This document shows positions 36,005 to 45,477 of a stretch of 64,000 nucleotides of DNA, piece after piece. This DNA is from an uncultured Allomuricauda sp. GTDB lineage: Bacteria > Bacteroidota > Bacteroidia > Flavobacteriales > Flavobacteriaceae. The position numbers and the translations under genes were made by a program. Numbering within the stretch: position 1 is the first letter of the stretch; every line of letters begins with the position of its first letter. The notes under the pieces were generated by a model. It searched no databases, had not been told where the DNA came from, and worked only from the letters and a program-made list of their open reading frames with translations. Where the stretch lies: NCBI RefSeq assembly GCF_947499585.1, contig NZ_CANMOO010000001.1, forward strand, positions 1,550,001 to 1,614,000, given 5' to 3'.

Positions 36005-37735
36005 TTGGAACCCTTTGTAGTATCTGCCAGAAAGTATCGTCCCCAGACCTTTAAAGATGTTGTGGGCCAGGGAGCTATTACCAATACTTTGCTAAACGCT
36101 ATTGACAACAATCATTTGGCACAAGCGCTTTTGTTTTGTGGCCCAAGAGGTGTTGGCAAAACTACTTGTGCCCGTATTTTAGCAAAAAAAATAAATGAAG
36201 ATGGTACCCATCAAGAAGATGAAGATTTTGCATTTAACATTTTTGAGTTGGATGCCGCTTCCAACAACTCAGTAGATGACATACGTAGTCTCATAGATCA
36301 AGTTCGAATACCTCCGCAAGTTGGAAAATATAAGGTCTATATTATTGATGAAGTACATATGCTTTCGCAATCTGCCTTTAATGCTTTTCTAAAAACGTTG
36401 GAGGAACCACCGAAACATGCCATTTTTATTTTAGCCACTACAGAGAAACATAAAATAATTCCTACCATCCTTTCTCGTTGTCAAATTTTTGACTTTAAGC
36501 GCATTACCGTCAAAGATGCTGCAGAATATTTGAAATATATTGCTGAACAACAAGGGATTAAGGCTGAGGAAAGTGCTTTACACGTTATAGCACAAAAAGC
36601 AGACGGTGCAATGCGCGATGCGCTCTCTATTTTTGACAGGGTCGTTAGTTTTTCAGGAAAGGAACTTACCAGAAAGGCCGTTACCGAGAACTTAAATGTT
36701 CTGGATTATGACACCTATTTTACTGCAACCGATTTAATTCTTGAAAACAAGATTCCCGACTTGCTTGTTCTTTTTAATGAAACATTATCCCATGGCTTTG
36801 ATGGGCATCACTTTATTTCTGGTTTAGCTACACATTTTAGGGATTTAATGGTATGTCAACATAAAGAGACCTTGTCACTGTTAGAAGTTGGGGAAGATGT
36901 TAAGCAACACTATCAAGAGCAATCCAAGAAGGTTCAAAAGGAATTTTTGTTAGAAGCTTTGGATATGGCCAATGATTGCGACCTAAAGTACAAAACCAGT
37001 AAAAATCAACATTTGCTCGTTGAGCTTACTATCATGAAATTGGCGTCCATCACTTTTGATGGAGAAAAAAAAAACTCTGATTTCATAATTCCAGCTTCAT
37101 TTTTCACTTCAGAATCAAAATCTAATGGTGTCCCGATAGCCAAAAAAGTTGAAGAGGAACAAGAAGTAAGAGAGGTTGCAAAAGATTTGAAACCGCCTGT
37201 TGAAAGTGTTGACCTATCCAAACCTGAAGTACGTACTCCATCACCGGTTAAAAAAATCCAACTAAAATCCCCAGAAAATAGAGTGTCTGGATTATCATTG
37301 TCAAGTATCAAGGCAAAAAAAGCACATGAAAATGTGAAGGCCCCACCAACTGACCATAAAGAACTTCCAAAGCAACCATTTGCAGAAGAAGACATGCAAA
37401 AGCATTGGAACGATTTTGTACAACAATTGGAGGATAAGGGGCGTAAAATATTGGCTAGTAATCTTCAAACCGATATTCCAAAACTAAAAGACAATTATGT
37501 TATTTGGATAGAGCTTCCAAATGATACAATGAAAAAAGAAGTGGAGCGGGAACAAAGCCTCATGTTAGATTATTTGAAGGAAAAAATGAATAATTACTCC
37601 ATTTCATTGCACATAACTGTAAATGAAATTGTTGCCAAAAAATTTGCTTTTACCCCCGAAGAGAAATATCAAAAACTTAGAGAGAAAAATCCGGCCATAG
37701 ATATTCTCCGTAAAGAATTTGATTTGGATTTTTAA
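36005..37735 (+). CDS. dnaX: DNA polymerase III subunit gamma/tau
   Basis: The clamp-loader ATPase of the replisome. I start it at TTG 36005 (LEPFVVSARKYRPQTFKDVVGQ), giving 576 residues; the longer frame starts at TTG 35957, upstream of the -7 box. Walker A is GPRGVGKTTCAR, the DEVH box IIDEVHMLS, and the sensor arginine lies in ILSRC. The four-cysteine zinc insertion usual after the Walker A helix is missing, replaced by an acidic KKINEDGTHQEDEDFAF stretch. Residues beyond about 370 are a low-complexity linker and the tau C-terminal domain. No programmed frameshift heptamer is obvious. Confidence 0.93.
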   Translation: MEPFVVSARKYRPQTFKDVVGQGAITNTLLNAIDNNHLAQALLFCGPRGVGKTTCARILAKKINEDGTHQEDEDFAFNIFELDAASNNSVDDIRSLIDQVRIPPQVGKYKVYIIDEVHMLSQSAFNAFLKTLEEPPKHAIFILATTEKHKIIPTILSRCQIFDFKRITVKDAAEYLKYIAEQQGIKAEESALHVIAQKADGAMRDALSIFDRVVSFSGKELTRKAVTENLNVLDYDTYFTATDLILENKIPDLLVLFNETLSHGFDGHHFISGLATHFRDLMVCQHKETLSLLEVGEDVKQHYQEQSKKVQKEFLLEALDMANDCDLKYKTSKNQHLLVELTIMKLASITFDGEKKNSDFIIPASFFTSESKSNGVPIAKKVEEEQEVREVAKDLKPPVESVDLSKPEVRTPSPVKKIQLKSPENRVSGLSLSSIKAKKAHENVKAPPTDHKELPKQPFAEEDMQKHWNDFVQQLEDKGRKILASNLQTDIPKLKDNYVIWIELPNDTMKKEVEREQSLMLDYLKEKMNNYSISLHITVNEIVAKKFAFTPEEKYQKLREKNPAIDILRKEFDLDF

Positions 37736-37829
37736 AACAACCTCCCAAGTATATCATTTTACCGTTCATAAAACTTTATAAGGAATACCGCTATCTTTGT
37801 TGGTGGATTATTTTACTAAAAACTTATAA

Positions 37830-38411
37830 ATGCTCGGCCTAAAACTACCTACAGACCCAAGATGGGTAAACATTGTTGAAAAGAACATTGAGGAAATTCT
37901 AACAGACCATGCGTATTGCGAACAAAAAGCTGCCAGCATGGCCATATCCCTTATTATTGGATTTCCAGAAAAATCTGATTTGGTAAAAGAGATGACCTCA
38001 TTGGCAAGAGAAGAAATGGGGCATTTTAACATGGTTCATGACAAAATCGTAAAACGAGGCTGGGTATTGGGACGCGAACGCAAAGACGAGTATGTGCTTG
38101 AATTAATGAAATTTTTTCCTAAAGGAGGAAGCAAAGAGACCCATTTGGTACACAAACTCTTATATGCAGCAATGATTGAAGCAAGGAGTTGCGAACGTTT
38201 CAGACTACTTTCAGAAGAAATAAATGATAAAGAGCTTGCCGATTTTTACCGTGACCTTATGGTCAGTGAGGCAAATCACTATACGATGTTCCTGAAATTT
38301 GCTCGAAAATATGGGGAGCGAGAGCTTGTGGACAAAAAATGGCAACAACTTCTGGACCATGAGGCCACTTTAATGCAAAAACTAGGTAAGAAAGAAACTA
38401 TTCACGGATAG
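37830..38411 (+). CDS. miaE: tRNA-(ms2io6A)-hydroxylase
   Basis: A 193-residue ferritin-like di-iron monooxygenase that hydroxylates the isopentenyl group of ms2i6A37 in tRNAs reading UNN codons. Helices carry the ligand motifs EEMGHFNMVHDK and EARSCERF, then a C-terminal EANHYTMF. A TATCTTTG (-7 type) lies at 37792-37799, without a good -33 partner. miaA and miaB are not in the window. It stands alone, convergent with ppx. Confidence 0.93.
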   Translation: MLGLKLPTDPRWVNIVEKNIEEILTDHAYCEQKAASMAISLIIGFPEKSDLVKEMTSLAREEMGHFNMVHDKIVKRGWVLGRERKDEYVLELMKFFPKGGSKETHLVHKLLYAAMIEARSCERFRLLSEEINDKELADFYRDLMVSEANHYTMFLKFARKYGERELVDKKWQQLLDHEATLMQKLGKKETIHG

Positions 38412-38421
38412 CTGCAAGTAG

Positions 38422-39303
38422 TTATTGGTAGTAAAGTGTTTTTATCATACCATCCGCCAATCCAATTTTTGGAACGTGTATTTTCTTTGCACCGCTCCAT
38501 TTTGCAGCAGATAAAAATATTTTTGCGGCAGGTATGATCACATCAGCCCTATCTTGATTTAGTCCTAGTTCTGAAATCCTATCATCGTACTCCATACTAT
38601 TCAAAAAATGGTACTGCGCATTCAGCCAAATAAAAGATAAAGGCTGCCCTACTTTTCTGCCAGACATTTTATGCAGTTTATTAATGTTTCCACCGGAGCC
38701 TATGATTTCAACCTTGCTTTCTTTATTAAAATGAGACATTATCCATTCCTTTATTTCATCCCACACAGAATCTTTTACCAAATCATTCAAGATTCTTACT
38801 GTACCTATTTTAAATGATTTTGAAGAAATGAGATTTCCTTGATCAAAAATGGTAAACTCAGTACTTCCACCGCCCACATCAACATATAAATATGATCTAT
38901 CATTGTTAATTAGGTCTTTTAAATCAGTAGAAGCTATAATTGACGCCTCCTTCTTTCCATCAATGATATCAATCTTTATTCCAGAGTCTTTGTATATGTG
39001 TTCCACGACCTCGCGACCATTATTTGCCTCTCTTAACGCTGAAGTTGCACAGGCCATATACTTCTCAACACCGTATACTTGCATTAATAAATCAAAAGAT
39101 TTCATGGTCTTGGTAAGGCGATTCAAGGTTCCTTCAGATATTTCACCTTTAATAAAGGAATCTTCTCCCAAGCGGACTGGAACCCTTATCAACTCGCTTT
39201 TTTTGAATGTAGTTGGCTTACCCTTCTGCTCTATTACATTGTTTATCAATAATCTAATTGCATTAGATCCAATGTCAATCGCTGCAAATTTTCTTATTAT
39301 CAA
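38422..39303 (-). CDS. ppx: Exopolyphosphatase / guanosine pentaphosphatase family (Ppx/GppA)
   Basis: A 293-residue short Ppx/GppA protein (actin-like fold). Motif IDIGSNAIRLLI starts the phosphate loop; SALREANNG and YVDVGGGSTEFTIF are the second and third family motifs; IIGSGGNINKL closes the nucleotide-binding site. It lacks the C-terminal HD-like domains of the 500-residue E. coli Ppx. It ends the ppk1-ppx pair (10-nt gap), so polyphosphate degradation is the probable activity. Confidence 0.92.
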   Translation of the reverse strand: MIIRKFAAIDIGSNAIRLLINNVIEQKGKPTTFKKSELIRVPVRLGEDSFIKGEISEGTLNRLTKTMKSFDLLMQVYGVEKYMACATSALREANNGREVVEHIYKDSGIKIDIIDGKKEASIIASTDLKDLINNDRSYLYVDVGGGSTEFTIFDQGNLISSKSFKIGTVRILNDLVKDSVWDEIKEWIMSHFNKESKVEIIGSGGNINKLHKMSGRKVGQPLSFIWLNAQYHFLNSMEYDDRISELGLNQDRADVIIPAAKIFLSAAKWSGAKKIHVPKIGLADGMIKTLYYQ

Positions 39304-39313
39304 TTTAGCAAAA

Positions 39314-41395
39314 TTAGGATTCTAGCTTATCTTGGTAATAATCATAAAGTTTAAACTGAGACCTTAATCCAGGACTTGTTTCTTCTTTTTCCCGATAAGC
39401 GTTGTCCTGCCTTTCAGAAAAAACCCGCGCTTTAAGATTATCCTGCCAAGAAATATTAAATGTATCCAATAGTTCTTGTTTAATGTCTTGGTCATAAATA
39501 GGACAACCTACCTCTACTCTAAAATCAAGATTTCTGGTCATCCAATCAGCTGATGAGAGATATATTTTTGGGTCCCCTTGATTCCCAAAAATGAACAATC
39601 TAGGGTGTTCCAAGAATTTATCCACTATACTGATTGCCTCAATATTCTCACTCATCCCCTCAACTCCAGGAATTAGGCAACAAACCCCTCTTATAATCAA
39701 TTGAATTTTCACCCCTGCCCTACTTGCATCGTATAACTTATCAACCATCTTATAGGAAGTGAGGCTGTTCATTTTAACTTTAATATAAGCTTCTTGACCC
39801 GCGAGTGCATTTTCTATCTCATTATCAATTAGCTTAATAAATGTTGATTTTGTATAATGCGGGGATAAAATAAGATGTTTATACTTGTTTATTTTGTAAT
39901 TGGTCTCAAAGAATTCAAAGACCTTGCCCATCTCTTTTAGTATTCCTTCATGAGCAGTGAAAAGGGTATAATCTGTATAAATCTTGGCCGTAGATTCATT
40001 AAAGTTTCCTGTGCTTATAAAACCATATCTTTTGATTCCTTCTGTTTCCTCCCTTTCAATTAAACAGATTTTACTATGCACCTTAAGTCCTGGGACGCCA
40101 AAAATTAAGTTGATGCCTTCCGCCTGCAACTGATTCGCATATTGAATATTTGCTTGCTCATCAAACCTTGCTTGCAACTCAATCTGTACGGTAACTTGCT
40201 TTCCATTTTTTACAGCATTTATCAAAGCAGAAGCTATTTGACTATCATTTGCCAAACGGTACACGGTAATCTTTATAGCACGTACCTTTGGGTCAAGAGC
40301 CGCCTCTCTTAAAAACTTGGTAACATAAGTAAATGTATGATATGGGGTATAGATCAAATAATCTTTTTGGTGTATTTGCTCCAGAAGACTTCCTGTCATG
40401 CTTAAACCTTTAACAGGAAGGGGTTCAATTTTTTTATACATTAAATCATGTCTCCCTAAACTTGGGAAACCCATATAGTCCCTTCTATTATGATATCTCC
40501 CACCAGGAATAACACTATCTGTGTTAACAATATTCATTTTCTCTTTTAGAAACTGTAACGTATCCTTATCAATTCTTTTATCATAGACAAAACGCACCGG
40601 ATCACTAATTTTTCTATGTTCTACACTGGAAGAAATTTTTTCTATAAAACTTTTTGTCAAATCATTGTCAATATCCAATTCGGCATCACGGGTAATTTTT
40701 ATCATGTGTGCACTAATGGATTCAAACTCGAACATGGTAAAAACACTATCCAAACAATACCGTATGAGGTCATCCAAAATGATGATATAGTTTTTCTCTC
40801 CTTGTTTGGGAAGCACTATAAAGCGGTCAATCCCCTTGGGGATTTCAATTAAGGCATATCTATTATTTCCATTGGTTCCTGATGTCTCATCATTTGCCAT
40901 CACCATCTTAACAGCTAAGTAGGCTGCAGTATCCTTCAATAATGGAAATTCAGTTAAATCATTTAGGATAATGGTCATCAACTCTTGGTTGACTTTTTTG
41001 AAGAAATAATCCCTTATAAATTCTGCTTGAGTTTCATCTATCTCATTCTCATCTATGATAAAAATATTTTCCGTCCTAAGTTCTTCTTCAATACTATTAA
41101 GAATTTCAAGACTTCTTGCTTGTTGCGCAATTACAATCTTTGTAATTTCTTCCAACAAGTCTTGAGCTTTTTCTCCCCCTAAAACACTTTTTCCTTTTTT
41201 ACCGGCATCTACAATACGTTTTACAGTTGCATACCTTACTTTGAAAAACTCATCTAGGTTATTACTGAAAATACCAAGGAACCGGAGTCTATCGATTAGC
41301 GGTACTTTTTTATCTGCACTTTCTTGAAGCACACGTGCATTAAAGTGCAACCAACTAATTTCCCTGTTTACGTACTCGTTCTTAACTTTAATCAT
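39314..41395 (-). CDS. ppk1: Polyphosphate kinase 1
   Basis: A 693-residue PPK1 that forms polyphosphate from ATP. It begins YVNREISWLHFNARVLQE (N-terminal domain); the catalytic His lies in LKVHSKICLIER; the second phospholipase-D-like half contains CLIPGVEGMSENIEAISIV and HPRLFIFGNQGDPKIYLSSADWMTRNLDFR. It lies between sixA (3-nt gap) and ppx (10-nt gap) in one transcript, a polyphosphate set. Confidence 0.95.
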   Translation of the reverse strand: MIKVKNEYVNREISWLHFNARVLQESADKKVPLIDRLRFLGIFSNNLDEFFKVRYATVKRIVDAGKKGKSVLGGEKAQDLLEEITKIVIAQQARSLEILNSIEEELRTENIFIIDENEIDETQAEFIRDYFFKKVNQELMTIILNDLTEFPLLKDTAAYLAVKMVMANDETSGTNGNNRYALIEIPKGIDRFIVLPKQGEKNYIIILDDLIRYCLDSVFTMFEFESISAHMIKITRDAELDIDNDLTKSFIEKISSSVEHRKISDPVRFVYDKRIDKDTLQFLKEKMNIVNTDSVIPGGRYHNRRDYMGFPSLGRHDLMYKKIEPLPVKGLSMTGSLLEQIHQKDYLIYTPYHTFTYVTKFLREAALDPKVRAIKITVYRLANDSQIASALINAVKNGKQVTVQIELQARFDEQANIQYANQLQAEGINLIFGVPGLKVHSKICLIEREETEGIKRYGFISTGNFNESTAKIYTDYTLFTAHEGILKEMGKVFEFFETNYKINKYKHLILSPHYTKSTFIKLIDNEIENALAGQEAYIKVKMNSLTSYKMVDKLYDASRAGVKIQLIIRGVCCLIPGVEGMSENIEAISIVDKFLEHPRLFIFGNQGDPKIYLSSADWMTRNLDFRVEVGCPIYDQDIKQELLDTFNISWQDNLKARVFSERQDNAYREKEETSPGLRSQFKLYDYYQDKLES

Positions 41396-41398
41396 TTA

Positions 41399-41884
41399 TT
41401 ATTTCAGCTGTTTTGGAAAGATTATTTCTTCTGTGGTTCCCTTTGAAATTTTAGACCATTCATTGGCATCAAACTTAATTTGCACCAGTCCAGAAGTGGG
41501 AACGTTTTCAATATACTGATCTCCCCAAGTATTTGCAAGGTTTGTGAATGCATAATTATGCCCAAAAATCAGTACTGTGTTCATTTTATTATCAAAGCCG
41601 TCCACAAATGCCTTGACACTTTGTCCAGAAAAATCATAAAGCGTCTCGTTTACTTGAAAATTGCTTAAATCAAACTCAAGGTTTCTCAAAAAAATCATAC
41701 TGGTATGCAAGGCTCTATTTGCAGGGCTTGAATAAGCAAAATCTATTTGAAGGTCTTTGGCCTTAAAGTTTCTTGCTACTATATGAGCATCATTGATTCC
41801 TCTTTCTTTTAACGGTCGGTCCTTATCGGAAACTTCATAATCCCACGATGATTTTCCATGCCTTACCAAGATGATTGTTTTCAT
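41399..41884 (-). CDS. sixA: SixA-type histidine phosphatase
   Basis: A 161-residue histidine-phosphatase-superfamily protein. RHG motif LVRHGKSSWDYE (His9), conserved Arg in YSSPANRALHTS, and second His in FGHNYAFTNLA. The small size and lack of a C-terminal extension fit SixA, which removes phosphate from HPr- or HPt-type phosphohistidine. It starts the ppk1-ppx run; what it dephosphorylates here is not known. Confidence 0.85.
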   Translation of the reverse strand: MKTIILVRHGKSSWDYEVSDKDRPLKERGINDAHIVARNFKAKDLQIDFAYSSPANRALHTSMIFLRNLEFDLSNFQVNETLYDFSGQSVKAFVDGFDNKMNTVLIFGHNYAFTNLANTWGDQYIENVPTSGLVQIKFDANEWSKISKGTTEEIIFPKQLK

Positions 41885-41919
41885 TGTCCCTTTTGATTAT
41901 ACGCTAAGAAAGTACAAAA

Positions 41920-42567
41920 TTAGGGTTGTAAACGTTCAATTTTCCAGTTAAAATCTTCTTGAAGTTTATATCTAATTCTATCATGTAAACGATTGGGGCG
42001 CCCTTGCCAAAACTCCATAGAAACCGGTCTTACCAAATAGCCCCCCCAATAGGATGGTCTTTCCAGTTCTTTTCCTTCATATTCTTTTTCCATTTCTGCC
42101 AGTTTCTCTTCCATTTCCTCCCTTGATGCTATGGTATCACTCTGATGGGATATTATAGCACCTAGTTGACTGCCAATCGGTCTGGATTCAAAATAACCAT
42201 CAGAAAGGTTTTCAGCTATTTTCTCTGCCTTTCCTTTGATGATTACTTGACGTTCTAAATTGGGCCAAAAAAATGAAAGACAGATGGAAGGGTTAATTTC
42301 AAGCGCTTTTCCTTTTTCGCTTTGATAGTTTGTGTAAAATATAAACCCTTCATGGGTATATCTTTTCATCAGAACAACCCTGTTTTTGGGGAATCCGTCC
42401 AAGCCAATGGTAGAAACTGTCATAGCATTGGGTTCCTCTAAGCCATCGGTAGCCTCAACCTCATAAAACCATTTTTGAAACTGCTCTAAGGGGTTCTCTA
42501 AAATAGAATCCTCCGTTAGAGCACTCTTTTCATAAGACTTTCTGTAATTGCTTAAATCTTTTTGCAT
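41920..42567 (-). CDS. pdxH: Pyridoxine/pyridoxamine 5'-phosphate oxidase
   Basis: A 215-residue FMN enzyme making pyridoxal 5'-phosphate. Motifs: EPNAMTVSTIGLDGFPKNRVVLMK, FYTNYQSEKGKALEINP (FMN site), SRPIGSQLGAIIS, and the C-terminal SMEFWQGRPNRLHDR. It stands between rnz and sixA on the same strand. Confidence 0.95.
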   Translation of the reverse strand: MQKDLSNYRKSYEKSALTEDSILENPLEQFQKWFYEVEATDGLEEPNAMTVSTIGLDGFPKNRVVLMKRYTHEGFIFYTNYQSEKGKALEINPSICLSFFWPNLERQVIIKGKAEKIAENLSDGYFESRPIGSQLGAIISHQSDTIASREEMEEKLAEMEKEYEGKELERPSYWGGYLVRPVSMEFWQGRPNRLHDRIRYKLQEDFNWKIERLQP

Positions 42568-42650
42568 GATTTGCTATAGGGATAAACAAATTTCAGCAAA
42601 AGAATGCAGATTAAAAAGGTTGATACCCTTTTGTTTTCACCTCCTTACAA

Positions 42651-43556
42651 TTATATCTCAAAGGATTTTCCATCATCCGCCAGTTCAACACTGGGAAAAA
42701 CTTCCAATGCTTCTTCTTTAAAAAGATCGATTGATTTGTATCTAGTGGAATAGTGACCCAAAATAAGGTTCCCAACATTCGCTTTTAGGGCAATTTGGGC
42801 CGCTTGTTTGGCTGTTGCGTGCTTCGTTTTTTTACAAAGATCTACATTGGTCTCCAGAAAGGTAGATTCGTGGTATAACGTGTCTACATTTTCTATTAGT
42901 GGCAGAATAGCTTCATTATAAGCCGTATCACTACAAAATGCATAACTTTTTGGGCATGGTGGATCAATGGTCAGCTCCTTGTTAGAAATTATAGTACCAT
43001 TTTCCAATACTCCATCTGCCCCATTTTTGATATTACCATATTGGCTTCTATCAATTTCATGTTCAGCAACGGAATCAACATCAAGCTTACGAGGGTGCGG
43101 CTTTTCTTTAAACAAAAATCCGTTGGTATAAACTCTATGGTCCAATGGAATAGTATGTACACTTACTTTTTCATCTTCAAAAATAAGTTCTGATTCTTTA
43201 GAGTCCAATTCATGAAAAATCAAGGGGTAATTGGTCCATGAATCCCCAAGCTTGAGGAACAATGTAATCGCTTCTTTGATTCCTTTTGGGCCATAAACAT
43301 GCATTTCTGTCTCTCTTCCTAAAAGCCTAAACGTAGAAATGAGCCCTGGTAACCCAAAAAAATGGTCTCCATGCAAGTGTGAAATGAAGATATGTTTAAT
43401 TCTGGAGAACTTGATTTTGTTCTTTCTGAGTTGTACTTGTGTTCCTTCACCGCAATCAATCAAAAAAAGATGGTTACGTATCTCCAGTATTTGCGAAGTG
43501 GGGTTTGTAAATGTTCTGGGGGTAGCCGAATAGCAGCCAAGTATGGTCAATTTCAT
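42651..43556 (-). CDS. rnz: Ribonuclease Z
   Basis: A 301-residue tRNA 3'-endonuclease of the metallo-beta-lactamase fold. The metal site SHLHGDHFFGLPG (His60, His62, Asp64, His65) and the later motifs AFCSDTAYNEA and LILGHYSTRY are intact, with the PxKxRK-like exosite region after residue 145. It overlaps the upstream STAS-like gene by 4 nt, so it belongs to the pyrR-pyrB transcript. Confidence 0.95.
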   Translation of the reverse strand: MKLTILGCYSATPRTFTNPTSQILEIRNHLFLIDCGEGTQVQLRKNKIKFSRIKHIFISHLHGDHFFGLPGLISTFRLLGRETEMHVYGPKGIKEAITLFLKLGDSWTNYPLIFHELDSKESELIFEDEKVSVHTIPLDHRVYTNGFLFKEKPHPRKLDVDSVAEHEIDRSQYGNIKNGADGVLENGTIISNKELTIDPPCPKSYAFCSDTAYNEAILPLIENVDTLYHESTFLETNVDLCKKTKHATAKQAAQIALKANVGNLILGHYSTRYKSIDLFKEEALEVFPSVELADDGKSFEI

Positions 43557-43885
43557 ATACCCAAATCGCGTTCTATTTCTTCCATTTCAATGAGGTCTTT
43601 TGCTTCTTGCATTGTTGGCACTACACTAATTTCATCTGGTGTTTCGTCATATGCCACCTTGTTCGTTACCAAAACAAAAGACTTATTGGAACTTCTATGC
43701 GTGTTAGAAATCTCCAAAAACTCTAAAATATCTCCTGCGGTCAATTTGCTAAAAGAGAAAAGGTTTACAATAATATTGTCATGTTTTAATCTGGGGTAAG
43801 CTTTGTTCAAATTTTCCAAGAAGGTAGAAAGTGAAATTTTTTCTTGGAAAACAGTGGTTGTTGTTCCTTTTTTGTCGAAAATCAT
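43553..43885 (-). CDS. STAS-like small protein between pyrB and rnz
   Basis: A 110-residue cytoplasmic protein. It has STAS-like alternation: FDKKGTTTTVFQEKISLSTF, NIIVNLFSFSKLTAGDILEFL, KSFVLVTNKVAY, PTMQEAKDLIEMEEIERDLGI. The usual phospho-acceptor Ser after the second strand is in LFSFSK. It overlaps rnz by 4 nt and follows pyrB by 1 nt, so it is translated with both. Function unknown. Confidence 0.65.
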   Translation of the reverse strand: MIFDKKGTTTTVFQEKISLSTFLENLNKAYPRLKHDNIIVNLFSFSKLTAGDILEFLEISNTHRSSNKSFVLVTNKVAYDETPDEISVVPTMQEAKDLIEMEEIERDLGI

Positions 43886-43886
43886 T

Positions 43887-44813
43887 TTACCTAATTTTTG
43901 ATGCCAATAAATAAATCACTGCCATACGGATTGCAACTCCATTCTCAACTTGTTCCAAAATGATGGACTGGTTAGAATCCGCTACGTCACTTGTAATCTC
44001 AACACCCCTGTTAATTGGTCCTGGATGCATGATTACAATCTGTTTGTCCAAGCTATTTAATAGCTTTTTGTTAATTCCAAATTGTTGTGTGTATTCTCTT
44101 GTTGTTGGAAAATAACTGATATCCATTCTTTCGTTCTGCACGCGTAGCATGTTTGCCACATCGCACCATTCCAAAGCCTTCTTCAGGTTTGTCTCAACAG
44201 TTACTCCCAAAGATTCAATATGCTTGGGAATCAGTGTTCTTGGCCCGCATACTTTTACATTGGCTCCCTGTAATTTTAGAGCAAAAATATTGGATAACGC
44301 CACTCTAGAATGCAAAATATCACCTACAATAACCACATTTTTACCGCCGACATCCCCTAATTTTTCTCGTATTGAGTAGGAATCCAGCAAAGCTTGAGTT
44401 GGGTGCTCATGTGCTCCATCTCCTGCATTGATTATAGATGCTTTAACGTGTTTTGAAAGGAAAATACCTGCTCCTGGATTTGGGTGGCGCATTACCACCA
44501 TATCCACCTTCATAGAAAGGATGTTGTTTACCGTATCTATTAGCGTTTCTCCTTTTTTGACCGATGACTGCGAAGCTGAAAAATTAATTACATCTGCTGA
44601 CAATCTTTTTTCTGCAAGTTCAAAAGAGAGTTTTGTTCGCGTGCTATTCTCAAAAAAGATATTTGCAATGGTGGTATCTCTTAGGGTAGGAACCTTTTTA
44701 ATAGACCTATTTATAACTTCTTTAAAATGGTCAGCAGTTTCAAAAATGAGCCCTATATCCTTTTTGTCCAGATATTTTATTCCCAGTAAGTGATTTACAC
44801 TTAATTCGCTCAT
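43887..44813 (-). CDS. pyrB: Aspartate carbamoyltransferase catalytic subunit
   Basis: A 308-residue ATCase catalytic chain making carbamoyl-aspartate in pyrimidine synthesis. The carbamoyl-phosphate loop FENSTRTKLSFELA (Ser57-Thr60), the EHPTQALLDSYSI motif, and VMRHPNPGAG are intact. pyrI is absent, as expected. It follows pyrR by 6 nt. Confidence 0.96.
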   Translation of the reverse strand: MSELSVNHLLGIKYLDKKDIGLIFETADHFKEVINRSIKKVPTLRDTTIANIFFENSTRTKLSFELAEKRLSADVINFSASQSSVKKGETLIDTVNNILSMKVDMVVMRHPNPGAGIFLSKHVKASIINAGDGAHEHPTQALLDSYSIREKLGDVGGKNVVIVGDILHSRVALSNIFALKLQGANVKVCGPRTLIPKHIESLGVTVETNLKKALEWCDVANMLRVQNERMDISYFPTTREYTQQFGINKKLLNSLDKQIVIMHPGPINRGVEITSDVADSNQSIILEQVENGVAIRMAVIYLLASKIR

Positions 44814-44819
44814 TTTAAA

Positions 44820-45359
44820 TTATTTGTTTACTAAATACACAATATCCTTCCCATCATTTTCCTCCCACATTACCTTCACCTTTTCTTCATTAATTGCATC
44901 TACCTGTCTACCTCTATAGTTAGGTTGTATAGGTAAATGCCTACTGAATCTTCTATCTATTAGGGTCAACAATTCAATATCCGAAGGCCTTCCAAAAGAT
45001 TGAATGGCGGTAAGGGCCGCCCGTATACTCCTTCCGGTGTACAATACATCATCAACAAAAACTACATTTTTATCGTCAACCAGAAAATCTATTTTGGTAG
45101 TGTTCGCCTCTAAGGTCTTCTCTCCTCTTCTAAAATCGTCTCGGTAGAATGTAATATCCAAAAAACCCAAGTCTATATCTTTTACTTTATATTCTTCTTT
45201 TAGGATTTTTGCCAAGCGTTCTGCTAGAAATATACCTCTTGGCTGAATTCCTATTAAAACGGTGTTACTAAAGTCCAAGTGGTTTTCTAAAAGTTGACAA
45301 GCCAGACGGTGCAGTATGATGTGGATTTCTTTTGAGGTAAGAAGTACTTTTTGACTCAT
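44820..45359 (-). CDS. pyrR: Pyrimidine operon regulator / uracil phosphoribosyltransferase
   Basis: A 179-residue PyrR-type protein. PRPP motif VVFVDDVLYTGRSIRAAL; basic region RRFSRHLPIQPNYRGRQVD, used by Bacillus PyrR for RNA binding. An exact -7 box TACTTTTG lies at 45394-45387. No PyrR attenuator structure can be seen in the short leader, so control by PyrR here, if any, is unproven; it may act mostly as a uracil phosphoribosyltransferase. Confidence 0.92.
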   Translation of the reverse strand: MSQKVLLTSKEIHIILHRLACQLLENHLDFSNTVLIGIQPRGIFLAERLAKILKEEYKVKDIDLGFLDITFYRDDFRRGEKTLEANTTKIDFLVDDKNVVFVDDVLYTGRSIRAALTAIQSFGRPSDIELLTLIDRRFSRHLPIQPNYRGRQVDAINEEKVKVMWEENDGKDIVYLVNK

Positions 45360-45420
45360 TTGCTATGCTACCAACTCTGTTGTATGCAAAAGTAAACAAT
45401 TCTTTAAAAAGGTTGATTAT

Positions 45421-45453
45421 ATAAAAAAGCCCCGTCTGTTTCCAGCGGGGCTT
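45421..45453 (-). terminator. Terminator of rpsA
   Basis: An 8-bp G/C-rich stem AAGCCCCG/CGGGGCTT with an 11-nt loop; on the minus strand it is followed by a T-run. Confidence 0.85.
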
Positions 45454-45477
45454 CTAATTGATTTTAATAAAACCTGA

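Noticed and set aside
45360..45420. PyrR-responsive attenuator before pyrR
   Set aside because: After the expected start there is little leader, and no anti-antiterminator pair is visible. The hairpin at 45421 faces rpsA.
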